Positions 11,446-24,330 of a stretch of DNA of 64,000 nt are shown here, piece after piece. The stretch comes from Atrichornis clamosus (lineage: Eukaryota > Chordata > Aves > Passeriformes > Menuridae). The stretch lies in contig WBMZ01011914.1 of NCBI GenBank assembly GCA_013400975.1, positions 124,001-188,000 on the forward strand. The letters run 5' to 3'. The position numbers were made by a program, and so were the translations under genes. Below the pieces are notes generated by a model. The model was not told the DNA's origin. It saw only the letters and a program-made list of their open reading frames with translations, and did not search any database. Each line of letters opens with the position of its first letter. The stretch's first letter is position 1.

Positions 11446-14400
11446 TTCCAGCAAGCTTAAACAAGCATAGGCCAGAAGACTGCACTGCCATATTCCTATG
11501 GAATCCCACCGAGGGATTTCAGAGAGCTGTGGGATCTCTTCTTTCATCTGAGGCACAAGTTGAGACATTACATGGAGAGAAAAGTCAAAGCTGTGCTATG
11601 TTTTGACCATGCTTCTGTAAAAACTCACTGCAATCAGAAGGAAGAATAGATGAAAGAAATGCCAAACCTTTGTTGGTTTCATGTTTAAATGTAATTTCAC
11701 CTTAATGACAGAGAAGCATGAATAGAAAATAAAGAAATCTATGATGACTGCATTTAATCCTTTCAAAATATTAAATATCTGTGCTAAGAGATGTTATCAT
11801 TATAATTAATTGCTGTTAAATTATAATTTTCATTATCACAGAGATATTTTAAATGGAAGAACATGTATTTAAACAACCACTGTGTTGATCAGGGATTAAT
11901 AAGAGCTGAATTCATAGCCTCACTGAACAATGTGTCTGATTCCTGCAGTTTCCATGGCCACACAATAATTTATTATTGTTAACTGTGTGCCATATTGGAG
12001 AGTCAGATGCACTACACTGTGATGACAGGGGGCTGAATTAAAGCAGCAGCACCTCAGGTAAACCAGACCATGGCTCAGCAAGCTAAAACCCAGAGGTGAA
12101 AACTGAATGAATAATAGCAATGAAAATACTGTAGGTTACAATAAACATCACTTGTATAACTGAAGGAACCCAGGTATTTCTAAAATGCAGCTATTTCTAA
12201 AAAGGTAGTTTTAAAAATGCATTAATTTTAATGAGATTTGAGACAAACTGCTAATAAGAAGCATTAGTGGAAAAATCCCTAATCTTCTCTGGCTCTAATC
12301 TGCAAACCCATCATGCAGAGCTCCCAAGAAAGTCCCGGAGTGGGTGTCTTTTGAGACTGGCAGAACTGACACCTTCACCTGTCTGCTTGCTTAAAAAAAG
12401 CTCTAGAAAACTGAACCATGATGTCAACTTGAACACACATTTCAACAAGTCACTCTCTATATTAAAGGGCTTTTTAAAGAAATCTATGCGGCAATTAAAA
12501 AATAATAATTAATAATAAGAGATCTTTCTTTTCATGCCATACCTGCTTTCTTGGGAATTCTGACACAAAAAGTTGCACATGCATTCTAGTTCCTCACCTC
12601 AACATTTTCGTGCTTGTCTGTTTGATTCCAATCCAAAGGCCATTTACTGATCTGCTTCTGTGGGACAGTGTGGCATGTTCAAGCAAAATCATTTTAGCCT
12701 TTGGAATTATGCAAGAGTGGGCAAAATAGATTCCTTTCCAGCACAGCATTTCCTGCCCAGGTAATAACTTTCAAAGCAGTACCAGAAAAAAACCCCTTTG
12801 TTTGAAACCCTCGAAGGCCTCTCTGAGATTTAAAAGGTACAAATGCAAATTTGAAGAAATTAGCTGGGTAAAATGATACTTTGAATACCTTAAATGTGTA
12901 TCTTCATTCAGAAACATCACTTGTTTTTCTAGTCTGAAAAGTGGACTTGTGAGTTGTACTGATTGTGCAAGGCCTTGACTGCAACAATTGAAAGGCCCTG
13001 CATGGGGCCAAAGGTGTGGCTCCTGAGGAAGGTATCCAGGAGAGCTCCCAAGAATTTACCTTCACTTCCTTTCATTTTTAGTACAATGAGAAAATTATAA
13101 AAGCACCCAAAGACTCCTAATCCACATCACTGATGCCTCCTGAACCATGTTGTATGTGGGCTCTATATTCAGGGCTTTCCCTCCCGCAAAACATGAATTG
13201 GTGATGTAGCATTCTCTTTAAAAACTCCAAAAAACAGAACAAAACCCCAGACAGACTATGAGGTAATGGCAATTAATAAATGAAAAGCAACTTCTGAAAG
13301 TTCAGTGTCTAATTAATGTTCCCAGTTGTCTGCTAGTGTAACAGCAATGTCATTAAAACATAGTTTGGGTATTGGTTAAGCACAGAACTGTTGCACATCT
13401 GCACAGACTCCTTGAACTAAGACTATTTGTGCTTGCATGCACCCTAAACACCTCTGTGGCCAAATCACACAGATGCAGGGGTACACAGGCATCTTACACT
13501 CATTTGTGTGTTCCTGAAGCCTCAGTCACGACAACTCACTGATTTTCAGGTCTCCAAACTTACACACATTTCACACATTTCAGCCTAACTCAAACACACC
13601 AGATGTTTATGCAGAAGAAAAAGCTCCATTAATGCAGTCCTGAGTGTGAAGGCCACGGTGACCTGCAGCTGATGCCAGGGAAATGTTTCTAAGCTTGGCA
13701 ACAGGAGCTAAACCAGAAGGGAGAGCTGAGCTGTGCGGCACAGAAAACAAAAGGTGTGCTAGCATTAGGTGGCTCACACAGGTACACTTGAAACCTGCCA
13801 GGAACTGGTTGGGATGGGCCACGCTCACGAGGCTGGAGAGAAGGAAAGGACAGCCCCACACCCTGCACCCTGAAATGGGGACTGCAGAGATCACACGACC
13901 CTGCCCAGCCACTTTAGTCACTCGGGAAAAGCAGGGGGAAGTCCCCTCTGAGCTGCTGTTTTACTCCTTGCTTGTCCCAGCCCTGCCATGCCCAGCCTGG
14001 GGAGCAGCTCTGCTGGCGCCAGGGCAGAGCTCCGATCCATCCCTGCGGGGGATGGCACTGCCAGGACGTGCTGCGTGGTTACCGGTTTTACATATTGGGT
14101 GTCCTGAAGTGTTGTTTGCTCTGCAGGACAGCTTGGGACTGCTTTTCTTTAGGAGAAAAGTATCTGCAGTGAGGAATTAGCTGGAACACGGCTGGCGCCA
14201 GTGCTGAGGACACAGGAGCAGCTTTCAAGTGGCACAGAGCACCATTAGCATCAACGTGCTGGCAAACACCAGTACAATTCAACTGTTAGCAGCAAATATT
14301 CCAGTAAACAAGGTTTATATCATGGGAATTTTATAATATATCCTATCAAACATATTTGTTTTGGAGGAGAGGCAGAGGGAGCAGCATTTAATAATATTTC

Positions 14401-16806
14401 AGCAGCAGTGGATGTATGGAAAAAATGTGCCAGTACTTTCATGTCTGGCCCTGTGAGCTCCTTCTGTAAGGACTCAGGCCACAGCTATGAGCAGTCAGGT
14501 CCAGATGCAACCAGCACATAATCTGCTATGAAAGGCTGGTGGATTACCAGGGCACCTGCACAAGTGACAGTGGCCAGGACGTCACCCAGGGAACAGTCAG
14601 GAAACGTTCTGCGGGCACTGCCAGTTTTCTAAGGAGACTTCCTCGAGCTAGAAGTGACACACTGTTCCTGTTCCCAGGGGAGGCCATGAGGATGAAACTC
14701 AACTCACCCCACAGGGTGAACAAACACACAGGGAGGGGATGGGGCGCAATTCCCTTCTGAGAAAGCATATGCAGTTCCCACAGCCATAGCTAAAACTGGC
14801 CAATGCCCTTTTCTTCTTCTTTGGGCTTGAGATTAGAGCCTGGATCCAATTAGACTTCATCCACTTAAATACAGAACTGCCACATACCCCATGGCTTTCA
14901 TCAGCACCCCCAGCCTCAGCACATGGGGGCACAGCACAGTCCCCTTGACACAGGGGTGGCCCTGGGTGCACCCTCCTGCACACAGACACTGTGTCCCAAG
15001 GAAGTACTTTTATTTGGAGGACACGGGACACTCAGCATGTAAAGGTAAAGATAACCCAAATTATTGAACTTCCCGTGACGAGAGTAACAGAAAGGTCAGA
15101 AGTTCAGAACACAGCCAGTATCTGATGTTTCTAGACACCTCCCCTATTTATCCAGAGCCTTGCTAACTGCCATTCCATAATGGCTCTTACTCATGTCAGA
15201 CTGCAATCATGGTACAGTCACATCCGTGATTTCACAGCAGTCTCTCCCATTATATTGCCAGGCAATCTGAGCTGACAGAGGAACACACCCTGAAAAAAGC
15301 AGCCGTTGCACTATCAAGGTCTAGTTTCCCTCAAAATAACTGTGGAAAGATACTAAACTAGGTGTAGAATTAATTATTACCCAAAGCAAACCGTAGTTAG
15401 TTGACTACAGATGACACGGTCAGGTTTTCACTTCTCTTTTTTCCTGGAACCAAATCATCATCAGATCATATTTTCAAAAACTGGAAATACTTCCTGGACA
15501 AAATGAGCACTAAAAACTGGACTTTGGAGTTTATTTGGAAGGAAAAGGCTGAACCCAACATATGGTATTTGCATGGAAAAGCTGAAACCAAGGAGGAACT
15601 GTTATTTGAGAAAATGTAGGAACAGGACTGGATTTGAGAGACAAAATCCCTCAGCACTGTGCACTTGTGCAGTTCTGTTAACAGGGCTGCCTTGGTTTAG
15701 ACTACCTGGGAAGTGGGCAATGCATATTGGCTGATTTTCTGCAGAGCTGACCAAACCATTAAGTGAAATTTAGGTATCTTTATTAAACCATAGGGGGTTT
15801 TTTTTCAAGAAAAATCTGGACAGCCAGCATTTATTCTGTTCAGATAAACTGTTAAATCTCTTTGTAACCACAAGTTGTTTTGTTTAATCTTTGCAGGCAC
15901 AAGGTCACCCTTTGCTTGTGATTAAGTACTGTGGTCACACAGATCATGTTTGTACCTTGTCATTACACTTTCTTCACTGACTCTTTGGTGAGCAATTCTC
16001 CAGCTCCTCTACCTGGAAAACTCAGTCCCAACAGAACTAAAACAGACAAAAGAACTTAAAGACACTTATCCCTAAAACCAAACCAATCCCCAGAAACACA
16101 TGCCTGGTCATTTTGGTAACATCACAGGCAGAGAGGTTTGAAGTCCCTGCAAGGGACACCAAATATGCCTTCTGTGCAATGCCACTTGGGATGATACTGT
16201 TCCCAGTTGCTAATATAAAGAATATATTAAAAAGCATATTTATGACCTCCTTCCCAATGGATTTTGACTAAAATCAGTGCAGGAATGTGCACACTACTGA
16301 TTCCCTCCAAATAGCAAACTGACCCTGTCCAGCGTCACTTTGTCACGTATGTGTAACTGGGCTTGTACTTTCCAGTTCCAGCTTACATTTTTATGAACAA
16401 ACCAAACTTGACTGAACAAGGAATTATCAGCACTTCCAGTTATCCCATGAAAAGGCCAGTTGGTAATGCCAGCTCTTTCACAAGCCCTTTGAAAAGGCAG
16501 GAGCGTGGCCCCCAGCCCATGGCCCAGTGGCTGCCTGCGTGTCTGCTGGGCTGTGCTGTTCCCTCCACACTGAAGGGCCTTTCTCTGTAAGCTCCTTTCT
16601 TGGGAACAGTGGGGCATTGAGCACAGCTACGAGCCTGGTTAATATTAGTTTGGCTACAGTAGTTCTCTCCCAACAAAGGAGGCTCTCAGCCCGGGATACC
16701 CTCGCTCCAGCAGCAAGTGCACAAGGGCTTTTGTGTGAGCGTGGGCTCTCCCGGCCACCGCGACCTTGGGCTCCGCATCACAAGTCACAGGCATGAGCGC
16801 TCCGCG

Positions 16807-16844
16807 TCGCTCTGGTCCTTTCCCATCGCTCTGGTCCTTTCTCC
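16807..16844. repeat. 19-bp tandem duplication
   Basis: A unit beginning TCGCTCTGGTCCTTTC occurs twice, at 16807 and 16826, a period of 19 bases. The copies are nearly identical. Confidence 0.85.
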
Positions 16845-18907
16845 TGTGACAGAAATGTGAGGACTCAGCTATATGTATTTTCAGGGGCAGTGAGCAATTT
16901 TCAGCTCACGTGCTCTCCTAAATTACACGAGGCTTTCAGGGCAGACGGGAGGGCCAGAGTGACTCTGGATGCCAGCAGGGTGAGGCCCTGCTCCCCACAG
17001 CACCCTGTGCCCACCGGGTTCCCCTCTGCTTCTGCACACCAGGCCACCACCTCGTTCCTGTTGCACTGAATTTCAGAGCTGCTGGAATGCAGAGTAATCC
17101 ATGAGTTTCTTACTCTCTTTACTTTGAAAGGACTCATTTTGGGTTGGGAGGGGAGTTGTTTACTAACACTTATTAAACAACTTTAATCTTTGGTGTCCTT
17201 AGGTCACTTCACCTGGACAATCACACTGGAATAAAGGTCATTACCTGCCAGGCCCAGATATAAATTTCCAAATGAAATTCTAGATTTGATTTCTTATGGG
17301 AAGAGGAAAGCAGATTCTCAACTACTTTATTTATGATATTCTATCTGCTTCACCACAGCTTTGAAAGTCAACAGAGAGTAATTCCCAATATTTGGTGTAA
17401 CAGTTTTCCTAAACCCATCTATTCAATGAAGATCATGCATTTTCACATGAGGAAAAAAATGCAATTGTCATACTCTGCTGCTTAATAGCTGATACTTAAT
17501 ACTTCTCAATTCAACTTAAACAGGAACAAAAAGACCTTCAGAGCTGTTAGAAATCAAATACTCATGAAATTCAGACTCTGAGCAGAAGGGGTGCAGTTAC
17601 CAAACCCCACACCCTGTGCTGGGATCTCACAGAACAGGAGTTTAGTACAGGGACAAGGAAATGGGGATTTTGTGAATCACAGTGTAATTTTGCTTTTCTT
17701 CACCATTTCTACTAAGCTTAGGTAGCAGCTCATCCACTGTAATAGTCAAAGCACGCACCCAACAGAAAGCAGAAAGATGAAAGATACTAAGGAAAAGGAG
17801 GAAATCACAAACACAATTTGGGAAAGAGCTCAAGAATGGAAGACAACCATTGTTCAGGCATTTTATCACCACTTTCATCTCTGTCCGTAGGCTTGTTTTA
17901 TTGCCCCACTTTCCACAGAAGTTAATGGCAAAACCCACAATCCATTTGAATAGGGCTCTTGGATAGGAAGAATATTTGGAATAGGAGCCTGTACTCCCAG
18001 GTGGTTACAACATGCCCATGAAACTCTGGGATGGTCCGTGACACTGAGCTTCTTGGAGACATGGAATGCAGAAACACCCAAGGGCTGATTCCAGTGCTGC
18101 ATTCCCAGATCCACGAGCTATGTGGATTTACACCAGTTGAGCACCACACAAATCATTTTACTGTTCTAACTCTGCTACATATCTCCCCCAGGGTATTCAA
18201 AACACCCCACTGTCCCATGTGAAAATATCTGCTGACAAGCCTTGTTTACTTCATTTCACAGCCACAAAAAGTGCTCCAGAATTGCCCTTTTTTAAACAAA
18301 ATTATCCTAGAGCACCTAGAGATTTCTGCTTAAAAATTAAGTTCCTTACACAAACAGTTAAAAACCCAAATGTTACAAACATACTCTAAACGAAAACTGA
18401 AGAGAACAGACTACAGAAAACCTGAGCCAACAGCTCAGAGTTGTAAATGTTCAGTTATTTCAGTCAGGAGCCAAATCCAATTTAAATGTTTACTTTTCGA
18501 CCTGTATCAACACTGACCACATGAGCAGAAATACCTTACCCTGAGCTATTTTAACTTGCCTTCTCTATCTCTGCAAGTACCAAAACCCATGACCAGAAAA
18601 GGTTAATTTTTGCCCAAAAACCGAGTCAGGATTTGCGTATGTTTGCAGGAATCTTTGCACTGCAAAGAATAAGGGCCCAGCTATCACAGAAATGCACATT
18701 CAAGTGAGTTTGAGATCCCTTTAAAACTCTTTGCAAATCTGACAGGGCTTCCAACCGTGCAGCTTGTGCTCAGGTGTTCACCCAAACCAGAAGACTGAAG
18801 TGTGCTGTGACACAAGCAGGCTTTGGAATGTTGCAGACAGCAGAAAATCAAGCAAAATTTGCCACAGTAACAGGAATTTGCACCTTTGGTGGATTTGAGA
18901 ACATGGC

Positions 18908-18924
18908 GGGGGGGGGGAAAAAAA
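18908..18924. repeat. G10-A7 homopolymer run
   Basis: Ten G followed by seven A. It is a simple low-complexity tract, prone to length error in sequencing. Confidence 0.9.
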
Positions 18925-21310
18925 GCCAAAAATCCATGTGAACTAGACAGATTTCATCAGAATGAAATTCAGCCTTCCTGCAGAAATTACCATGACAAGA
19001 AATGTCAGTGACCCATTTGGTAGACAAAGTAGGGTGTCCCAGGTCAGTAATCAGGGCCTGGAGCTATGCAGGTCACTGTTCCCAGGAGACTCAAAGCCCT
19101 CACAAGGTAATCTCCCAAGCAGGAAGGCGACTGCTGAACCTGGCTGCTTAAAGGGCACCCAGGAAGGAGCTCCAAGGATCCTGGTGTCACAGAGGGCATC
19201 TCTGGCCTAGTGCAGGACGGCACTGTCAGTCCTGCCAACTGCTCTGTGGGCAGCAGGAGCTCCCTGTTTAACCTTGAACATAGGCAAGGATTTGGGGGGA
19301 AGATTTTCTTGCAGGAAAAGCTGCTTCAGAACAGAAAACGAAGAAAATTTTCCTGCTGTCCTGCAACCTGGATGGGAACCAATCTATGCATACAGATCCA
19401 TGTATTATCAAAGCTGATTACCAATGACTACTTAAAAATAGAAGTGATGTGTATCTATCTCTTTTTATGCCAAAGTGGAACCCAGACCAAACCCACTTGG
19501 GTCACTGCATATCAAAGGATTCCAAGCCAAGGAGATCCCCTGCTGAAAGGCACTGCTATCAGAGAGAGGGGCTTTGCCCCAAACACCCAAAACACAACTG
19601 CATTGCCTTTCTGGTGCAGGTGGTGCTGAGCAGCCACAGTCAGTCTTGTATCCCCAGGAAAGAGAGTTTAAAAGTGATTTTAAACACCTCTGATGGGAAA
19701 GACAGCTCACCTTTCCTACAGGCTTATTCCACTGTCCAGTTTTTCAAACATATTATTTCTAACATGGCTCAAAATAAAAGCACTTCCTCCCAGGCAGCCT
19801 GGTCATTAAAACACACCAAGCTCCCACTAAAAATGCCCGGTTTCCAGCCTGAAAGGCATAATTACAAAAATGACCAAACCTGAAATGTCTCCCACAGCAG
19901 GGCACACGGCAGAGCTCCTTTGAAAGCCGGCTTTCCTCTAGGATTTATCAGGAGCGCCGATCTCACCCCCATCCCCCAGGATTTCACATTTGTAATTACC
20001 ACGGGAAATCTCACACCTCAGGCACAGCCTCGGAGCTGAGCCCCAGCTTTGCAATGACAGGGCGGGAGCTGATAAAGTCCCCAAGCCACCGAATGCCAGA
20101 GATGTTCATAAATACCACGCTGTCCTGCTGACCAGGTGGGGAAGAGCCCCTGAGCAGCAATGATAGCTGCTTCCCTCTGCACCCTTTCTGCTGAAGGGTG
20201 ATACAGCTGCAGGGATCTCCTTCCAAATTCCTCACTTGCATTAACCTCTCCCTGCCAGTTCCTACAGCCGTGCCTAGCCAATCCACAGCATCCTGCCATA
20301 TTAACATAGCACAGGTGATGGCCTTCGTTTTACAATAACAACATATCTGGTTTGATTTGCATTTAATTCCTTAATTTAGCAGCACAAACTTTCTCCACTG
20401 ACATAACCTGCACAAGCTCCATGGCAACGTGTTTCCCACAAACAAGTTTTGGGGCTCTGTCTTTACTTGCAGAGAGCAACTCCAGCCGTGTAACCTGATC
20501 CCTTTCTACTGAGCAAGTGGCCATGAGAACCAAAACTCCACACCTAGGTTTAAGATGATAGCAACCACTGATAGTATCGCTCACTTATCATTCCAGGACC
20601 AGGTGAACTAACCATAATAGGAACTTACTGAAACTTAATAAAGGAAACACAACTTGCTAAAGCATTTTTCTCCCCACACCTGCGCTGGCATTCTCATGAG
20701 CACAAGGACTGAGAATGTTAAACTTCTGGATTATCACACACAGGACTCCAGGGCTTCTTTTGACACGACGACAGCCTTGATTCACTCCTAGCAATAGGTT
20801 CTGCCACATCCTGCTTTGCTCCAGCCCATCAAGGCAAATGGGAGCTGGGATCCCCTGCCTGGTGACCCTTCCAGGTGCAGAAGGAGCCGGTCTGGTTCCT
20901 TCAGTGCAGTCCCACAACCTGCACTGCCTTCACACCCCGTGGGACTGGGCTGGAAAATCTGCTTTAATCACTCCACAACCATCATCAAGTTGAACAAGAG
21001 TTTCCTTACGATCATTACTTCAAGGCATTTAAAAGAGGTGGAACGTAGGAGTGCCTAGGGAATCATGTATGATCTGAACTGGCTTTGTCCGTAGCATTTT
21101 GGGGCAGAATTAGGCTGGCTCCTCTCCTCAAGTGAAGCTGGCAGTGCAAAACCTCATGTATTGTCTATTTTAGGAAAAGGGAGATCAGAGTTGTCTTCTA
21201 CTCATTGCTGACTCAGACTTCTCTTTGTACAGGGCCTGAGCACTTGCTCTGTATTATTCTAGACAAAACATTATACTCCCAGGTGCTTTTTTTGAGGAGA
21301 ACTCAACATT

Positions 21311-21345
21311 CACTAGATATAAACAGCACCTTGCCATATCTAGTG
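21311..21345. repeat. Perfect 10-bp inverted repeat (hairpin)
   Basis: CACTAGATAT at 21311-21320 is the exact reverse complement of ATATCTAGTG at 21336-21345, with a 15-base spacer between them. Nothing around it suggests an RNA gene. It may be chance, a hairpin-forming site or a remnant of a palindromic element. Confidence 0.6.
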
Positions 21346-23545
21346 CAAAGCTGTGGATTCACATGATAACTGTAGGAACTGTGAAAAAGGAGGGGTAAAT
21401 TCATTGTGTGAAGAACACGAGCAGAAGTTACAGTAACCTATCTGGTGCTACTAGAGAGCTGTCCTACCAGAAACAGGAGGTTGAAACAGTTATAAAGAAG
21501 TAATTAATTATTTGAAACACATCTGGCTCTTATTTGTTCGTACAACTCCACAGTGAAAGAGGTAAAGCTGTTGATAAATCTGTAATTTAAAAAAATCACC
21601 CACAGTCAGCTCGTCCTTGCTGGGTTTGAGCCTGGATGACCCAAGCAATGCCCAGGGCCTCAGAACACCCCCTGTTCACACCAGAGCCTTCCAGCAAGAA
21701 TCACCTCCAACTCTTACAATCCCAAAACAATGGTTTTGTAGATATTCCTCAAGCAAAGAGCCATTAATCCAAGGAAAGACATCCTCTGTGTCAGCAGTTA
21801 AGTCACTCCCTTTCCAGCTCACACGATATTTTGTACGGTTATTTAGCATTTCATGGAGTATCTAGTGCATAATTTACAACATTTCCTGCACCTAAGCTCC
21901 ACTCTGAACAAGATGACGGGCAGCACTCACTTTTAAGCCTGCGATGTGTGTAAACAGCTACAGGATGGTCTGCTGCAAAACTGCACAGGATTCACCGCAT
22001 TTGATCTCTTCTGCTGGAGGAAACTGCAGTACATTTAGAGAGAGCACTGCATTTTTCTTAACTTCTTAAAAGTCAACTCAGTGCATTCCACTGAAGGGAA
22101 AATTCACTTTCTGTGCTTTCAACAATGCTTTCCTCTTTCACTGTGATGTAAACACACAGATAATGGATTCCTGAAGCAGTGACCCTGAAAATGATAAAAT
22201 CTGCCTTCTTTAGACTGCTAACTTAACCAGCAAAAAAAGAGGCATGAGCCAGGTTTTTCTTCATACCACAAACTTAGTTCTTTCTAACGCAAGTACCACA
22301 GCCTAAGATCTGACAGATGTCCAAGATAAAGCCTGTAACATACTCCCTCGTGTGCAAGTTTGGAGCCTGGATTTTCCATGCCTTGCCTGAGGAATGTCTA
22401 TGTTCCCAGTGTTTAGGATGCTGTCATTTTGTCTCATTACATGCAGTAAGCAGCCATTGCTGTGCGCCAGTTTACAAGATAAACAAAGTGCTATGAATGA
22501 AAGATTTTTATTTTCCCTCCTCCTTAAGCCAACAAATAGAAACATTCTTTGCACTAACCAGGCTCTTCCCCCCTCTCTGACAGGAACCACAGACCACATT
22601 TGCAGCACAGACCAGAGTAAATTAAGAAACATGCACAGAAAGGCTGCACTTCGCTGTACTCAGGCTGCTCTGGGACTGTCTATGGAGTCACATGGATCTA
22701 GAGGAGGAGGAGGTTTGGTTTCAGTGAAGAATTCTTTTATATTTTGCAACTGCAATCCTGGAGTTCATTCATTGCTGGGACGTGTCTCACACAGAGAAAC
22801 AGCAGAGCCTGTTTTACCCTGCCTGAGGCAGGGAGCTGCTGGGCACAATCCTCCCCCCTGCACTGCTAACCAACACTGGGGGCTTGCAGCCCGGGCCGAG
22901 GCCTACCCTCCCTGCAGAGCACACAGCCATCCCAAAAAGAAACCTCTGATTCTCACACAGGCAGGGAATTTAATGGGAAAACGTTAAAGGACATTCTCCC
23001 TGTCTAAAAGCAAAGAAAACTGGGAATGTTAAAGTACAGGAGTGCTTTCTCAGAGACCTATGGTGTGAGCAAACTAATTCGTTAGGGAATTATGCAACTA
23101 TTCTTCCTCTGAAGAAGTGAAGCCACTCGCCTTTACAGGAGGTGCACAGGGCTTAGAAATGGCCCTTGCACTGCAAACTGCACCCAAACACAGCCCGGAT
23201 TTATGACTGATGTCCAGAGTTTCAAGTGCATTTTATTTAAGGATAAAATAAATTGAAGACTGCTTCCTCACTCTCCCTTATATTGTTCTAAGTGCCTCGG
23301 TCTGGGTTAGACCTCATCTGAAAGGCTGAGTGGCTGGACACACACCTTAACCCCATGCAAGGCTCAGGACACCTTGGAGTGAGAAAAGCCACACAGAATC
23401 CCTTAAAAGAACACAGGGCTTTTTCCCATAGCACCACTTTCATCCTCTCTCACTAACACCTCGTTGCAGGGAGAACAAGCCTGGACTAACATGTTTACAA
23501 GGATCACAGCATGGCAACACTTCCAAAAAACCCACACAGGCTTAC

Positions 23546-23654
23546 CTTGTAACTGCTTGAACCGTCCTTCTAACTGATTATAGTTATACGGCACCTGAGC
23601 TGCATATCCTGGGGACAACGGCCCGGGCATACTGGTTGATTTTTGTAATTCCAT
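23546..23654 (-). CDS. SPTBN1: SPTBN1 alternative first coding exon (short-isoform N-terminus)
   Basis: The ATG at 23654 opens 36 codons plus one base, then a GTAAGCC donor from 23545 downward. The peptide begins MELQKSTSMPGPLSPGYAAQ and ends in VPYNYNQLEGRFKQLQ. It closely resembles the alternative N-terminus of mammalian SPTBN1 (MELQ...GPLSP...VPYNYNQLEGRFKQLQ, from memory). An in-frame TAA sits directly before the ATG, which fixes the start. The context is weak at -3 (T) but has G at +4. The last base, G, joins AT of exon 3 to make Asp, the same phase as exon 2. The exon lies between exon 2 and exon 3, as expected for an internal promoter. Reading past the donor gives 47 further codons of intron, which are not coding. 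Confidence 0.96.
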
Positions 23655-24020
23655 TTACAGGTAACGCAGGGATACGATGAACTGCAGCATAAAGGAACCA
23701 CAAGTTTCTTTACCATACATCCAGGTAAATCCCAGCTTCCTCAGTAGTTTGGCTTCAGTCCCTAGAGAAAATGCTCCCCCCTGAGCCCTAAGTAAATAAC
23801 AGCTTCGGTTCAAAATCCAGCAGTGTGGCTTGGCGGTAAGCTCTCTGTATTGGATTCAAACTTAAAGCACCAGGAGGGTGATTTAAAAAAAATTTTTTCC
23901 CAGCTCCACAACAGGCAACTCTCAGGTGCTTGAATCTGGTTCAAATGCTCATCTGGCTCTGGCGAAACCAAGTAAAATAAAAGCAAGGCTGCGATTCAGC
24001 CCAAAGTAAAGGCAGCATGG
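23655..24020 (-). other. SPTBN1: Probable 5' untranslated leader of the short SPTBN1 transcript
   Basis: This segment lies between the short-isoform ATG and the CpG island. It would be the leader if transcription starts in the island and the exon is continuous. A GTAAAG motif on the minus strand near 23711-23715 could act as a donor, so leader splicing is not excluded. The transcription start is not determined here. Confidence 0.45.
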
Positions 24021-24330
24021 AGCCACGCGCTGCCGCCCTGGCCGGCGCTCCCAGGAGCCGCGCACACCTCAGACCTTTCTGCTGGTTTGTAATATAATCA
24101 GCAGCCGCCCGAGCGCAGGCTGATGTCACTCGATTACCATACGGCACGGTGGAGGAAAGGAAGGCTGTACCAAGGGCGAAGGGGCGGCGGAGCAGGGGAA
24201 GAGCGGCCCTGCACATGCAACGCCCCAGCGAGTCCTTCCGCCGCGCCCTGGGAGCGGGTGCCCGCGGGGTCCCGGCCCCGCGCTCCCGGCACCGCCGCCG
24301 CGCACGGTGGTACCTTCCTGAGCGAAGCTG
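24010..24330 (-). promoter_or_regulatory. SPTBN1: CpG island, probable promoter of the short SPTBN1 isoform
   Basis: This is a clear local rise in CpG and GC content, with clusters such as CCACGCGCTGCCGCC, GGGGCGGCGG and CACCGCCGCCGCGCAC, set in otherwise CpG-poor intron. It lies about 350-670 bases upstream of the short-isoform ATG on the minus strand. It contains GC-box-like GGGGCGG and a CRE-like TGATGTCAC near 24120. No convincing TATA box is visible, which fits a CpG-island promoter. Its promoter role is inferred from position and composition. Confidence 0.75.

Larger units (their letters stand above)
2250..23545 (-). other. SPTBN1: SPTBN1 intron between the short-isoform first exon and exon 3
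   Basis: This is 21.3 kb without a recognisable exon. It holds a CR1 LINE remnant (9892-10350), a small CR1 tail (11415-11445), a pyrimidine-rich pentamer repeat (2665-2686), a 19-base duplicated unit (16807-16844), a G10-A7 run (18908-18924), a short hairpin (21311-21345) and AT-rich blocks, for example 11740-11880. The longest open frames are 211 codons at 4666-5301 (plus) and 203 codons at 9707-10318 (plus). The first is compositionally simple and the second is CR1 antisense. Neither looks like a real protein. Confidence 0.85.

Noticed and set aside
23403..23545. Continuation of the short-isoform frame past its donor
   Set aside because: The donor GTAAGCC ends the exon at 23546. The remaining codons are intron and unlike any spectrin.
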